64,000 nt of DNA from assembly GCF_000014565.1 (NCBI RefSeq), contig NC_008268.1, forward strand, positions 4,216,001 to 4,280,000. The letters run 5' to 3'. Shown here one piece after another: positions 8,539-16,820 of this stretch (the first letter of the stretch is position 1; every line of letters begins with the position of its first letter). The position numbers and the translations under genes are program-made. The DNA comes from Rhodococcus jostii RHA1 (GTDB taxonomy: Bacteria > Actinomycetota > Actinomycetes > Mycobacteriales > Mycobacteriaceae). Below the pieces are notes generated by a model, which worked only from the letters and a program-made list of their open reading frames with translations, was not told where the DNA came from and did no database searches.

Positions 8539-9299
8539 GCCCCGACCGGCGCGGACCCCTGGTCGTGGCGCACCGCGGCGCCTCGGCGGCCATGCCGGAA
8601 CACACCCTCGCGGCGTACGAGCTGGCGCTGGAAGAGGGCGCGGACGGACTCGAATGCGACGTGCGGCTCACCCGCGACGGCCACCTCGTGTGCGTCCACG
8701 ACCGCACCGTCGACCGGACGTCCACCGGAACCGGCGTCGTCAGCGAGATGACCCTCGAGGAGCTCGCGGAGTTCAATTACGGCACCGAAGAGGAGCCCGC
8801 CGAACTCCTCGAGCTGAGTGCGCTGATCGCGCTCACCCTGGACTGGTCGGCGCGCCCAGTGAAACTCTTCATCGAAACCAAGCACCCCGTGCGTTTCGGC
8901 GGCCTCGTCGAGAGCAAGGTGCTCGCCGAACTGCAACGCTTCGGCATCGCCGCACCGCCGTCCGCCGACCACTCCCGCGCCGTGGTGATGTCGTTCTCCG
9001 CCGGAGCGGTGTGGCGGATCCGCCGGTCGGCGCCGATGCTCCCGACCGTCCTGCTCGGCGAATCCGCCCGGTACCTCGGCGGGGGAGCCGCGACCACCGT
9101 CGGCGCCACCGCGGTCGGTCCGTCGGTGAAGACGCTGCACGAACACCCGGACATGGTCGACAAGGCCGCCGCCGCAGGACGAGCCACCTACTGCTGGACC
9201 GTCGACAACCGCAGCGACGTCGAACTGTGCCGCGAACTCGGGGTCAGCTGGGTGGCCACCAACCACCCCGGCCGCACCAAGAAGTGGCTGGCGTCCTGA
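8535..9299 (+). CDS. glpQ1: glycerophosphodiester phosphodiesterase
   Basis: A 254-residue GDPD enzyme that hydrolyses glycerophosphodiesters to glycerol-3-phosphate and an alcohol. LVVAHRGASAAMPEHTLAAY carries the catalytic HR and the first metal Glu; GADGLECDVRLTRDGHLVCV holds the second metal site (E-x-D) and the second His follows in VHDRTVDRTSTG. It ends WTVDNRSDVELCRELGVSW. It matches M. tuberculosis Rv3842c (GlpQ1) almost motif for motif, from memory. There is no signal peptide, so it is cytoplasmic. The GTG start overlaps the previous stop by four bases. Confidence 0.92.
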   Translation: MSPDRRGPLVVAHRGASAAMPEHTLAAYELALEEGADGLECDVRLTRDGHLVCVHDRTVDRTSTGTGVVSEMTLEELAEFNYGTEEEPAELLELSALIALTLDWSARPVKLFIETKHPVRFGGLVESKVLAELQRFGIAAPPSADHSRAVVMSFSAGAVWRIRRSAPMLPTVLLGESARYLGGGAATTVGATAVGPSVKTLHEHPDMVDKAAAAGRATYCWTVDNRSDVELCRELGVSWVATNHPGRTKKWLAS

Positions 9300-9332
9300 C
9301 CGGACCGGCGTCGGCGTGTAGGTTTTGGCGTC

Positions 9333-10247
9333 GTGGCAAAGAAGAGCAAGAGAAACAGTGGTCCGAAGCCCGGTAGTGCCCGCGCCGAGAAGCTCGCGCA
9401 GCGGCAGGCGGAACGGGAGAGCGCCGCAGCGGCCGTGACCCGGCCGTTCGAAGGCCTCGCCGCCGAATGCGATCTGGTGGCGCTGCGCGAGTTCGTCCCG
9501 TCGGCGACCGCCCCGCTGCCCGTCAAGGATTCGTCCCGTCCGGTGACCCTCGCGACCGTGCTGCCCGGTGCCGTCGCGGCGCTGGTCCGCGACGAGGGCG
9601 ACAGTGCAACCGGGTTCGTCGGTGTGCAGGTCCAGGCGCATTCCGCGGATCTCGGCGCCGATCTGGCCGCCTCCGTCGCCTGGGTCCGTGACGCCGCGGC
9701 CGGCGAATCGCTGACCTCCGCCAACCCCGGATCCGACACCCCGGCACTGGCCGACGTGATCGACGCGGACGCACCGCTCGACATCACCGTGCACCAGGAT
9801 TTCAACTGGTGGATTCCCGAAGGCGTGGAGCCGGCCCCCGAGGTCGCGACCACCGTGCAGCACGCGAATGCGGCGATCATGCCGTCCGCGCGCGTCGAGG
9901 CCGAAGGTGTCGTCGCGGCGTGGTGGGTCGATGCGGGAGAGAAGGCGCACATCCGCTGGGTGCGCCCGGAGAACGAAGACGATCTGATGCTGGCTCTGGC
10001 GCGCGTGCACGCGACCGGCGGCCTGCACCTCGGTGAGGGTTCGCGCTACGCGGGGTCGTTCCGGACACACGGCCTGCTGGTCCCGGTGTTCGACCTGGAC
10101 CGCGAAAAGCATGCGAACGAGTGGGCGGCCGCCACCGTCGAACTCGGTCAGCGACTGGCCGAAGCGCTCGCCGTCGACGCGCCGCTGACCACCGAGGAGC
10201 GTCGCGCCCGCGACGGACTGCGCGGCCGCCAGGTCACGTTGCGATAG
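9333..10247 (+). CDS. DUF5926 family protein
   Basis: A 304-residue soluble protein starting with a very basic tail (MAKKSKRNSGPKPGSARAEK), then FEGLAAECDLVALREFVPSA, VTLATVLPGAVAALVRDEGD and WWVDAGEKAHIRWVRPENED. This matches the actinobacterial DUF5926 family, sometimes annotated as topoisomerase- or SecC-like without evidence. No catalytic motif is visible. The basic tail could bind nucleic acid. It is tail to tail with ferritin bfrB across a strong hairpin terminator. Function unknown. Confidence 0.7.
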   Translation: MAKKSKRNSGPKPGSARAEKLAQRQAERESAAAAVTRPFEGLAAECDLVALREFVPSATAPLPVKDSSRPVTLATVLPGAVAALVRDEGDSATGFVGVQVQAHSADLGADLAASVAWVRDAAAGESLTSANPGSDTPALADVIDADAPLDITVHQDFNWWIPEGVEPAPEVATTVQHANAAIMPSARVEAEGVVAAWWVDAGEKAHIRWVRPENEDDLMLALARVHATGGLHLGEGSRYAGSFRTHGLLVPVFDLDREKHANEWAAATVELGQRLAEALAVDAPLTTEERRARDGLRGRQVTLR

Positions 10248-10256
10248 GCCCTACGG

Positions 10257-10304
10257 GCCCGTGAGTGGTTGAGGAGTGCAGAGACTCGTCAACCCCTCAC
10301 GGGC
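10257..10304. terminator. bidirectional terminator hairpin
   Basis: A 21-nt arm at 10257-10277 pairs with 10284-10304 (19 of 21 positions, counting the two mismatches) across a 6-nt loop. It lies between the convergent DUF5926 and ferritin genes. No T tract follows, as is common in actinobacteria. A second tiny hairpin, GGCGG-AG-CCGCC, follows at 10305-10316 and runs to the ferritin stop. Confidence 0.7.
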
Positions 10305-10315
10305 GGCGGAGCCGC

Positions 10316-10861
10316 CTAGATGGAACCACCGGCCGCGTGCGGTGCCCCGGACGTGTCTGCGGGGCCGCTCATCTCGCGCGCGACGAACTCCTCGAGATCG
10401 AACAGGTTGCTGCCCGCGCGGTCGGCGATGGTCAGCAGCGTCGTCATGCTCGCGACCTCCTCGACCTGCTCCTTGAGGAACCACTGCATGAACTGCTCGC
10501 CGAGGTAGTCGCCCTCCTCGCGGGCGGTGCTCGCCAGCTGCACGATCTGCTCGGTGACCGTCTGCTCCTGCGTCAGGGCGAGGGCGATCGGCTCGCGTGT
10601 GTTCTCGAACTGGCCCTTCGCCGCGTCGACACCCGACAGTTCCACGGAGATGTCGCGGTCGAGGAAGTACTGGACGATCATCATGGCGTGGTTGCGCTCT
10701 TCGACGGCCTGCTTGTAGAAGTGCTTGGCCAACTGCGGCAGGTCCGCATTGTCGAAATAGATGGCAGTCGCGATGTACTGATGTGACGCGTTGAATTCGT
10801 TGCGAATCTGGTCGTGGAGCAGAGCGTGGAATTTCGTCTTGTGCGCGTCAGCGGAAGTCAT
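10316..10861 (-). CDS. bfrB: ferritin, BfrB-like
   Basis: A 181-residue non-heme ferritin. The four-helix bundle carries ferroxidase ligands at E22 (IRNEFNASHQYIA), E55 and H58 (VEERNHAMMIVQ), with later Glu residues in QEQTVTEQ and QWFLKEQVEE. It ends in GAPHAAGG, as in M. tuberculosis BfrB (Rv3841), which it resembles closely. It oxidises and stores iron in a 24-mer shell. ATG 10861 is preferred because MTSADAHKTKFHALL matches the known N-terminus; the ORF could reach 10897. The upstream region holds tandem repeats with TTAGGTT half-sites, so iron control through IdeR is likely. Confidence 0.93.
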   Translation of the reverse strand: MTSADAHKTKFHALLHDQIRNEFNASHQYIATAIYFDNADLPQLAKHFYKQAVEERNHAMMIVQYFLDRDISVELSGVDAAKGQFENTREPIALALTQEQTVTEQIVQLASTAREEGDYLGEQFMQWFLKEQVEEVASMTTLLTIADRAGSNLFDLEEFVAREMSGPADTSGAPHAAGGSI

Positions 10862-10901
10862 GAAATGGATAATATCGCTGGTCAGAGCGGGTGTCATCCA
10901 A

Positions 10902-10955
10902 GTTCAACCTAATTTTGGGAAGCGTTCCCAAACTAAAGTCAACCTAATTTCGGGA
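10902..10955 (-). promoter_or_regulatory. tandem-repeat operator of ferritin bfrB (IdeR-like half-sites plus palindrome)
   Basis: Two direct copies of TCAACCTAATTTYGGGA lie at 10904-10920 and 10939-10955, 35 bp apart. Read toward the gene, each contains TTAGGTT, the left half of the IdeR box. Between and partly overlapping them is a palindrome, TTTGGGAA-GCG-TTCCCAAA, at 10914-10932. Full 19-bp IdeR boxes match only about 10-11 of 19. Tandem imperfect IdeR sites are known at mycobacterial bfr genes. Binding is inferred; the repeats are plain in the sequence. Confidence 0.6.
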
Positions 10956-11084
10956 CCATTCTGATGTCATTTTCCTAACCTGAGCTGGCGGCGGAGGCTC
11001 GACGGGAACGGGGCAAACCACGTCGGCGGGCGCCCGCCCGTGTATAAAATTCACAGCGTTCCGACGGTGCGGAGGGGCAGGCAC

Positions 11085-12275
11085 ATGTTGAGACGATTCG
11101 GTACGTGGCTCGCGTTGATCCTCGGTGCCCTTTTCCTGGGGGCGACCATTCCCGCCCCGGCGCAGGCCGAACCGTTGTATCCGTGGCCGGATCCCGACCC
11201 CTTCTATCTCGCTCCGCCCGACCTCGGGGTCCTTCGTCCCGGCGACGTCGTCCGGACGCGGCGGATCGACACCTGGATGTACGCGAACTCGGACGGGTGG
11301 CAGATCGCGTTCCGGTCGACGAACTCGACGGGGCATCCGATCCTGGCCGTCACGACGGTGCTGCTTCCCCGCGGTGTCGCGAATCCTCCGCTCGTGTCGT
11401 ATCAGGCGATCGTGAATTCGCTCGGAACCAAGTGCGCCCCGTCGCGGTCGTTGTTCAATCTGGAACTGCAGGAGTCGCCAGGCCTGTATCTGGGTCTGCA
11501 ACGCGGCTGGGCGGTCTCGGTGCCCGACCATCTCGGCCCGACCGGCGCGTACGGTGCCGCGAAACTCGGCGGCATGATCACCCTCGACAGCGTCCGGGCG
11601 GTGCAGCGGGTGGCCGAACTGGGGTTGTCGCACAGCCCGGTGGCGCTCGCCGGATATTCGGGTGGGGGAATGGCCAGTGCCTGGGCCGCCGCGCTGGCCC
11701 CGAGTTATGCGCCGGAGCTGAAACTCGACGCGGTGGTGGCGGGTGGGATTCCCGCGGACCTCGAACAGATGGCCCAGGGCCTGGGCTTCAATCCGCACCC
11801 GGGCTTCGGGCTCGCGTTCGCCGCCGCGATCGGCTTGGAACGCGAATACCCGGACCAGCTACCGATTTCGTCGCAGCTCAACGAGACCGGGCTGTGGCTG
11901 CGCGAGTGGATGTCGAACGAATGCCGCCGGTTCCTCCTGTTTCACGGCGCCTTCCGCAGCGCCGGACAGCTGGCGGCGTCGACCAGTCTCATGGCGAGTT
12001 CGGGTGCGCATCAGGTGTTGCGCGACAACAGTCTGCGGTATTTCGAGGGTGTCCCGACCGCGCCTCTCTACCTGTGGCACGGCACGCTCGACGGGCTGAC
12101 ACCGTTCGATTCGGTTGCCGAGACCGCGCACCGCTATTGCGCTGCAGGCGCCAGACTGACGTTCGTCCCGTACGAGATCTCCGAGCACATGACGACGGCA
12201 GTGGTGGGCTTTCCGGACGCGTACGAATACGTCGCCGCGCGGTTCCGCGGCGAACCGGCGCCCACCCGCTGCTGA
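11085..12275 (+). CDS. secreted lipase (LIP family)
   Basis: A 396-residue secreted alpha/beta hydrolase. Residues 1-~28 are a signal peptide (LALILGALFLGATIPAPAQA, cleavage after AQA). The catalytic Ser is in LAGYSGGGMA, the Asp in LWHGTLDGLTP and the His in EISEHMTT. NECRRFLLFHG and the CAPS and CAAG cysteines fit the secretory lipase family related to Candida LIP enzymes, which hydrolyse triacylglycerols or esters. ATG 11085 follows GAGGGG; upstream in-frame codons are not needed. It faces the second ferritin tail to tail with a 10-bp gap. Confidence 0.87.
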   Translation: MLRRFGTWLALILGALFLGATIPAPAQAEPLYPWPDPDPFYLAPPDLGVLRPGDVVRTRRIDTWMYANSDGWQIAFRSTNSTGHPILAVTTVLLPRGVANPPLVSYQAIVNSLGTKCAPSRSLFNLELQESPGLYLGLQRGWAVSVPDHLGPTGAYGAAKLGGMITLDSVRAVQRVAELGLSHSPVALAGYSGGGMASAWAAALAPSYAPELKLDAVVAGGIPADLEQMAQGLGFNPHPGFGLAFAAAIGLEREYPDQLPISSQLNETGLWLREWMSNECRRFLLFHGAFRSAGQLAASTSLMASSGAHQVLRDNSLRYFEGVPTAPLYLWHGTLDGLTPFDSVAETAHRYCAAGARLTFVPYEISEHMTTAVVGFPDAYEYVAARFRGEPAPTRC

Positions 12276-12285
12276 CCCGGAAGGG

Positions 12286-12837
12286 TCAGACGCCGCCGCC
12301 CGCCCTCTTCGGCGCGCCCGGACGGATCGGTGAGTTCCCGCTCATCTCGCGGGCGATGAAATCCTCGATGTCGAACAGGTTGTCGCCGGCACGCTCGACG
12401 ATGGTGAGGAGCGTGTGCATGCTGGCGACCTCCTCGACCTGTTCTTCGAGGAACCACTGGATGAACCGCTCGCCGAGGTAGTCGCCCGTGTCGCGGGCCG
12501 TGCGGGCGAGCTTGGTGATCTGTTCCGTGACGGCGCGTTCCCGTTCCACCGCCAGAGCGACGGGGCCGCGCACCGAATCGAAATCGGTGACCACGTCGTC
12601 GATGCCGGGGACGGTCACGCGGAGATTGTTGTCGATCAGGTACTGGATCATCATCAGCGCGTGGCCGCGCTCCTCGGCGGCCTGCGAATAGAACCGGCGA
12701 GCCAGTTGCGGGAGATCGTGCGAGTCGAAATAGACGGCCACCGCGATGTACTGCTGGGATGCGGTGAACTCGTTGCGGATCTGCTGCTGCAGGAGGGCAT
12801 GGAACTCGCTGGGTGCTTTCGGCGCCGACTGAGACAT
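12286..12837 (-). CDS. second ferritin (BfrB paralog)
   Basis: A 183-residue ferritin clearly paralogous to the one at 10316. IRNEFTASQQYIAVAVYFDS and AAEERGHALMMIQYLIDNN hold the ferroxidase Glu/Glu/His, and ERERAVTEQ and QWFLEEQVEEVA supply the rest. The C-terminus (GAPKRAGGGV) is more basic than that of the other copy. ATG 12837 aligns with the paralog; a GTG at 12864 overlaps the LCP gene stop as GTGA and would allow coupling. No IdeR-like site lies directly upstream because the LCP gene occupies the space, so the two copies may respond to different signals. Confidence 0.9.
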   Translation of the reverse strand: MSQSAPKAPSEFHALLQQQIRNEFTASQQYIAVAVYFDSHDLPQLARRFYSQAAEERGHALMMIQYLIDNNLRVTVPGIDDVVTDFDSVRGPVALAVERERAVTEQITKLARTARDTGDYLGERFIQWFLEEQVEEVASMHTLLTIVERAGDNLFDIEDFIAREMSGNSPIRPGAPKRAGGGV

Positions 12838-12860
12838 GGGTGTCAGTTTACGGGCGTCGG

Positions 12861-14315
12861 TCACGGTCCGGTGGTGACCAGTTCGGCCGGGACCTGACGA
12901 TCATTCGCCAGCGCGTCGAAGAACTGGGACGCCCGCTCGTGATCCCAGAGCAGCACGTTCCCGGCACCGTCGACGTCCTCGAAACCGCCCACGGGGACGG
13001 TGGTGGTGACCATGTCGCCGCGTACCGCCCAGGCGAGTGCGGCGAGGTGCCAGATGTGGTCGCTCTCGTCGACACGCAGCGATGCGGCGGTGTCGGTGAC
13101 GAGCGGCCAGACGCGGAACGGGTTGAGCCACGTCGCGGGACTGGTGGCCTTCGACATCAACGCCGCCATGAACATCCGCTGATGGTTCATCCGGTCGATG
13201 TCGGCGAGCGCCGTCGCGCGGCTGCGGACGAAGCCGAGGGCCTGCGCCCCCGACAGTTCCTGGCAGCCGGGCGCGAGGTTGATCCCCGCGAGCGGATCGT
13301 CGATGGCGGTGTCCAGGCACATGTCGACGCCGCCGATCGCGTCGACGATGCCGGCGAAACCACCGAACCCGATCTCGGCGTAGTGGTCGATGTGCAGACC
13401 GGACGCCTCCTCGACCGTCTGGGTCAGCAGTTGCGGACCACCGAACGCGAACGACGCGTTGATCTTGTCCTCGCCGTAGCCGGGGATCGACACGTACGAG
13501 TCGCGCGGGATGCTCACCATCGTCGCCGGGCCGCCGCCGCTGGGGACGTGCACCACGATGATGGTGTCGGTGCGGTCGGGGCCGCTGTTGCCGCCGGTCG
13601 ACAACTCCTGTTCCTGCTCGGGGGTCAGCCCGGTGCGGCTGTCCGAACCGACGAGCAGCCAGTTCGTGCCGGGGGTGTCGTCGATCCGGCCGGGGTAGTC
13701 GGCCAGCGCGTCGATCCGGTTCAGCGAGCTGTCGAGGTAGTACGTCATGCCCGCGAGCGCCAGGACCAGCACCAGGAACAGGATGCCGATACGCCGGCCC
13801 CAGTTCCGCTTGCGCTTGGGACGTCGCTGCGCCGGGGGCTCCGGGGTCCGCGGCGGTGCGAGCGGAGGGGGTGGTGGTGGCGTGCGAGGGGGACGCCGGT
13901 CGGGCACCCGAGGCGGCGGTGGCGGCGCGTCGCGGAACGGCTGCGGCGTCTGGGTGGGCGCGTAGCCGCGCGGACCCTGCGGCGGCGCCGACCGGGACAA
14001 CTGCGGTTCGGGGGCCTGCGACCACGCCTGCTGGGGCGGCGGCGGGGCGCCCCGACCGTCGCGGCGGATCACCTGGGTGCCCTCCGGCGGCGGCGCCGGG
14101 GGACCCTGCCGGGGAGCGGGGTGTCGCGGGCGGGGCGCAGGAGGTCCCTGTTGCGGGGGACCCTGCGGTGGCACCCGCCGCGTCTGCGGAGGAACCCGCT
14201 GGTCAGGTGGCGGCATTCGGCGGTTCGGGGGCGGCGGCACCTGCGGCCCGCCCTGCGTCCGCCGGGGCGGACGGGGCGGCAGCGGAGGGTAGGGGGCGTC
14301 GCCGGTCACCCGCAC
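12861..14315 (-). CDS. LytR-CpsA-Psr (LCP) family cell-wall ligase
   Basis: A 484-residue LCP protein. The first ~165 residues are a cytoplasmic, proline-rich, disordered tail. One membrane helix follows (GILFLVLVLALAGMTYY), then the external LCP domain: NWLLVGSDSRTG, RTDTIIVVHVPSG, MVSIPRDSYVSIPGYGEDKI, FGGFAGIVDAIGGVDMCLD and ALGFVRSRATALADIDRMNHQ, with the Arg and Asp residues that bind the polyprenyl pyrophosphate. LCP enzymes transfer lipid-linked arabinogalactan onto peptidoglycan. It matches the position of Rv3840 beside bfrB. Its stop overlaps a possible GTG of the second ferritin. Confidence 0.9.
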   Translation of the reverse strand: MRVTGDAPYPPLPPRPPRRTQGGPQVPPPPNRRMPPPDQRVPPQTRRVPPQGPPQQGPPAPRPRHPAPRQGPPAPPPEGTQVIRRDGRGAPPPPQQAWSQAPEPQLSRSAPPQGPRGYAPTQTPQPFRDAPPPPPRVPDRRPPRTPPPPPPLAPPRTPEPPAQRRPKRKRNWGRRIGILFLVLVLALAGMTYYLDSSLNRIDALADYPGRIDDTPGTNWLLVGSDSRTGLTPEQEQELSTGGNSGPDRTDTIIVVHVPSGGGPATMVSIPRDSYVSIPGYGEDKINASFAFGGPQLLTQTVEEASGLHIDHYAEIGFGGFAGIVDAIGGVDMCLDTAIDDPLAGINLAPGCQELSGAQALGFVRSRATALADIDRMNHQRMFMAALMSKATSPATWLNPFRVWPLVTDTAASLRVDESDHIWHLAALAWAVRGDMVTTTVPVGGFEDVDGAGNVLLWDHERASQFFDALANDRQVPAELVTTGP

Positions 14316-14336
14316 GACTTTACTGGTCCCACCGGA

Positions 14337-15164
14337 TTACGGAATCCAGCCGACGTGCCCGCGCAGGGCGGCGTAGCCGACGAACGCGACCGAATCGATG
14401 GTGGCGTGGGCGATCACGAGAGGCCACAACCGTCCAGTCTTCTGCCAGTACCGGCCGAACACCAGACCCATGGCCACGTTGCCCAGCCCACCGCCGAAAC
14501 CCTGGTAGAGGTGGTACGTCCCGCGGAGCACCGCCGACGCGAGCAGCGACGAATTCTCGCTCCACCCGAGTTGCCGCAGCCGGGTGACCAGATATGCGAC
14601 GACGAGCACTTCCTCCGCGCCGGAGTTCGCGATCGCCCACAGGATCAGGGCCGGCAGCCGCCACCAGTGATCCCCGATCGTGCTGGGCACGACGGTGAGG
14701 TTGGCGCCGATCGCGCGGGCCAGCAGGTAGAAGCCGAGCCCGGGCAGACCGATCAGGGCAGCGAGCCCGACACCCTGCGTCGCGTCGGGACGCCAACGGG
14801 GTCGGCCGAGCCCGACGGCGCACGGCCCGAGGCCGCTGCGCCACAGGAGATACAGACCCAGCGCGCCCCAGGCGAGAAGTTTCACCACGCCGAGCAATTG
14901 CCGGGCGACGTCGATGATCTGGTTCTCCGCGCGGGAGACGTTGAGGGCGACGGCCTGATCGGCGAGGTTGCCCGGGGTCAGCAGCGATTCGGACAGCGAC
15001 AGCAGTCCCGACAGTCCGCTCGTCCCGAACGTGACGAGCAGCACGATCGTGATCTCGATCCACAGGGCACGCCGCTCACTCCCGGTGGCCGGCGGAGCGG
15101 CCGGTTCGGGCGATGCGGGCCGTATCCAGGAGGCGAGCGTTGCACGCGAGATCACGCGGCACAC
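14337..15164 (-). CDS. CPBP family intramembrane metalloprotease
   Basis: A 275-residue membrane protein with about eight hydrophobic segments. Motif 1 is NSGAEEVLVVAYLVTRL (the EE pair), motif 2 RGTYHLYQGFGGGLGN (R-xxx-H), motif 3 FGRYWQKTGRLWPLVIAHAT and its His. These are the CAAX-protease/bacteriocin-processing (Abi) residues thought to bind zinc within the membrane. Its targets are unknown. GTG at 15164 is the longest start; GTG 15155 is equally possible. It precedes the LCP gene on the same strand with a 21-bp gap, so cotranscription is likely. Confidence 0.85.
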   Translation of the reverse strand: MCRVISRATLASWIRPASPEPAAPPATGSERRALWIEITIVLLVTFGTSGLSGLLSLSESLLTPGNLADQAVALNVSRAENQIIDVARQLLGVVKLLAWGALGLYLLWRSGLGPCAVGLGRPRWRPDATQGVGLAALIGLPGLGFYLLARAIGANLTVVPSTIGDHWWRLPALILWAIANSGAEEVLVVAYLVTRLRQLGWSENSSLLASAVLRGTYHLYQGFGGGLGNVAMGLVFGRYWQKTGRLWPLVIAHATIDSVAFVGYAALRGHVGWIP

Positions 15165-15192
15165 GCTAGCGCGCGCCGAACCGGAATGCCGA

Positions 15193-15957
15193 TCAGCCGC
15201 GCGCGCGGAGTCCGTTCACGAACGGGCACCCCACCAGCAGCCGGATCGCCCTGCTCAGCGCGACGGCGTCGTCGACCGGCGCGGAGAACGGCATCCAGAT
15301 GTCGCGGTCGCCGTGATCGTTCTCGACGCGCAGTCGCAGTCCGTACCGGTCGATGCCCAGCGGGCGGACACGTCCGCGTCGCATGTGCGGCGGCAATTTG
15401 CGGGACAGCATGTCGATGAGGTCGCGGTGATCCTCGTCGAGGTGCTGGAGCCAGGCGGTTTCCATTTCCCAGAACGGGTCGGGCCGGGCGGCGAGCAGGT
15501 CGTCGAGGGCGACGGGTTCGGCGCCACTGGAATCGGCGACCACCGCCGACTCGAGGCGGAGTTGCAGCAGCGTCGCATCGTGCCCGATGTCGAGAAGTCC
15601 GGGGTGCGGGTATTCGGACGCCACCTCGTCGGCCAGCGTCCGGGTGTGTGCCTCGCAGAGCGCGTGGAGGTTGCCGCGCAGCCAGACGAGTGACCGCACG
15701 GGCTCACGCAGCGCGAGCGGTGAGTTGTCGGTCAGCTCGAGCACGGCGGGGATCCCGCCGCCACCGGCGAGCCAGGACAGCGTGGCGGCCGCCGATTCGG
15801 TGGGCACGGCGACCACGACGTCGCCGCTGGACCGCAGGTGGTGTACCGACGTGACGGTCGGTGCGCTGCCTTCGACGGCGAGTACCGCGTCCTGGGTCCG
15901 TGCGCACGAGCTACGCACACGCTCGGCGGTGGACGGACCGGTGGTCGTGACGGGCAT
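15193..15957 (-). CDS. DUF2470 protein, probably iron regulated
   Basis: A 254-residue soluble protein. The last ~85 residues form a DUF2470 domain (LQHLDEDHRDLIDMLSRKLP, then GIDRYGLRLRVENDHGDRDI), a domain that elsewhere accompanies FMN-binding split-barrel heme-utilisation proteins (HugZ type). The N-terminal part (SVHHLRSSGDVVVAVPTESA) resembles actinobacterial Rv3839, whose place beside pheA it shares. Rv3839 is among iron-responsive genes as I recall. The start follows GGAGG with ideal spacing, and a 16/19 match to the IdeR box lies 28 bp upstream. A role in iron or heme metabolism is inferred; chemistry unknown. Confidence 0.8.
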   Translation of the reverse strand: MPVTTTGPSTAERVRSSCARTQDAVLAVEGSAPTVTSVHHLRSSGDVVVAVPTESAAATLSWLAGGGGIPAVLELTDNSPLALREPVRSLVWLRGNLHALCEAHTRTLADEVASEYPHPGLLDIGHDATLLQLRLESAVVADSSGAEPVALDDLLAARPDPFWEMETAWLQHLDEDHRDLIDMLSRKLPPHMRRGRVRPLGIDRYGLRLRVENDHGDRDIWMPFSAPVDDAVALSRAIRLLVGCPFVNGLRARG

Positions 15958-15984
15958 GGAGCCTCCTTCAGGGTTCCGCGATAC

Positions 15985-16003
15985 TGAGGTAACCCTAACC
16001 TAA
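15985..16003. promoter_or_regulatory. IdeR (iron) box
   Basis: TGAGGTAACCCTAACCTAA matches the IdeR consensus TTAGGTTAGSCTAACCTAA at 16 of 19 positions. It sits 28 bp upstream of the DUF2470 gene and just before the divergent gene at 16020, so iron-loaded IdeR could repress both. The consensus is from memory; occupancy is inferred. Confidence 0.8.
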
Positions 16004-16019
16004 TGTGGGCGAGTCGGCG

Positions 16020-16766
16020 ATGGCAAGACCCCGAGACGAATCCGGTCCACGAGGTGGGCATTACGGTGGGGAGGTGGCTATACCTCTCTCCCTCGGTGTC
16101 CCGCGCTCCCGCGAACCGCAGTCGTTGCTCACCGAACTTCTCAGCGGATCCCAGGACACCGGCCCGGCCGCAGGCGGCGCACTCGGACCGCGGGTCGTTC
16201 CGGCGTCCGCGCTGCTCGACGCCGCCGGGACCGACGCCGGCCGCATCATCGTGGGTCTCGACGTCGACCCCGCCGCTCTCCGCACCAGCGAGCAGGCCTC
16301 CTACGAGGCGGTCCGGTTCCACCTCGACTGCCCCGCGGACCAACTCGGCGACGCGGTCGCGCTCCGGCTGCCGTCTCCGCTCGCGGTGTTCGTCACCGCA
16401 GACGGCAGCGACGACCCCGGTCTCGCCGAGACGGCGCAGCAACTCGCGGACGCCGGCCGCATCCCGGGCCTCGCGAGCGGGCACGCCATCGGCGAGGTCG
16501 CCGACTTCCTGGCCGTCCTCGCGCACGCGGACGTCGGATACGTGGCCAGGGCCCGGGACACGGCCGAGGTGCTCGCGCTTCTGTCCGGGACGGTCGCGTC
16601 CCTGCGCGGCGACGACGTGCGGGCGGCGCTCGCGGCACCGGATCCGACGAGGCTCACCTCGCTGATCCCCGAGGCCGCGGAGGCCGTCCGCGAGGTCCTG
16701 CTGGGGGTCGAGGTACACGATCCGGCGCTCGTCGCCCGTGAGCTGGCGGACGCGGGTCTGCGGTAA
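16020..16766 (+). CDS. conserved hypothetical protein
   Basis: A ~248-residue soluble protein I do not recognise. It reads VAIPLSLGVPRSREPQSLLT, then RVVPASALLDAAGTDAGRII, FHLDCPADQLGDAVALRLPS and FLAVLAHADVGYVARARDTA. The Ala/Leu-rich pattern suggests an alpha/beta fold of TIM-barrel type, but no metal or cofactor motif is visible. The start is uncertain: GTG 16005, ATG 16020 and GTG 16074 are all in frame. The IdeR box ends two bases before the first of these, which hints at iron control. It lies just upstream of pheA on the same strand. Confidence 0.6.
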   Translation: MARPRDESGPRGGHYGGEVAIPLSLGVPRSREPQSLLTELLSGSQDTGPAAGGALGPRVVPASALLDAAGTDAGRIIVGLDVDPAALRTSEQASYEAVRFHLDCPADQLGDAVALRLPSPLAVFVTADGSDDPGLAETAQQLADAGRIPGLASGHAIGEVADFLAVLAHADVGYVARARDTAEVLALLSGTVASLRGDDVRAALAAPDPTRLTSLIPEAAEAVREVLLGVEVHDPALVARELADAGLR

Positions 16767-16820
16767 ACATTCACCGTCAATGCGCCGGTCCGTCAACGCT
16801 CGGTGCGTAATCTCGTAGGC

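Noticed and set aside
7809..10112. 767-codon minus-strand frame over glpQ1 and DUF5926
   Set aside because: The plus-strand genes have clear catalytic motifs; the opposite product has none.
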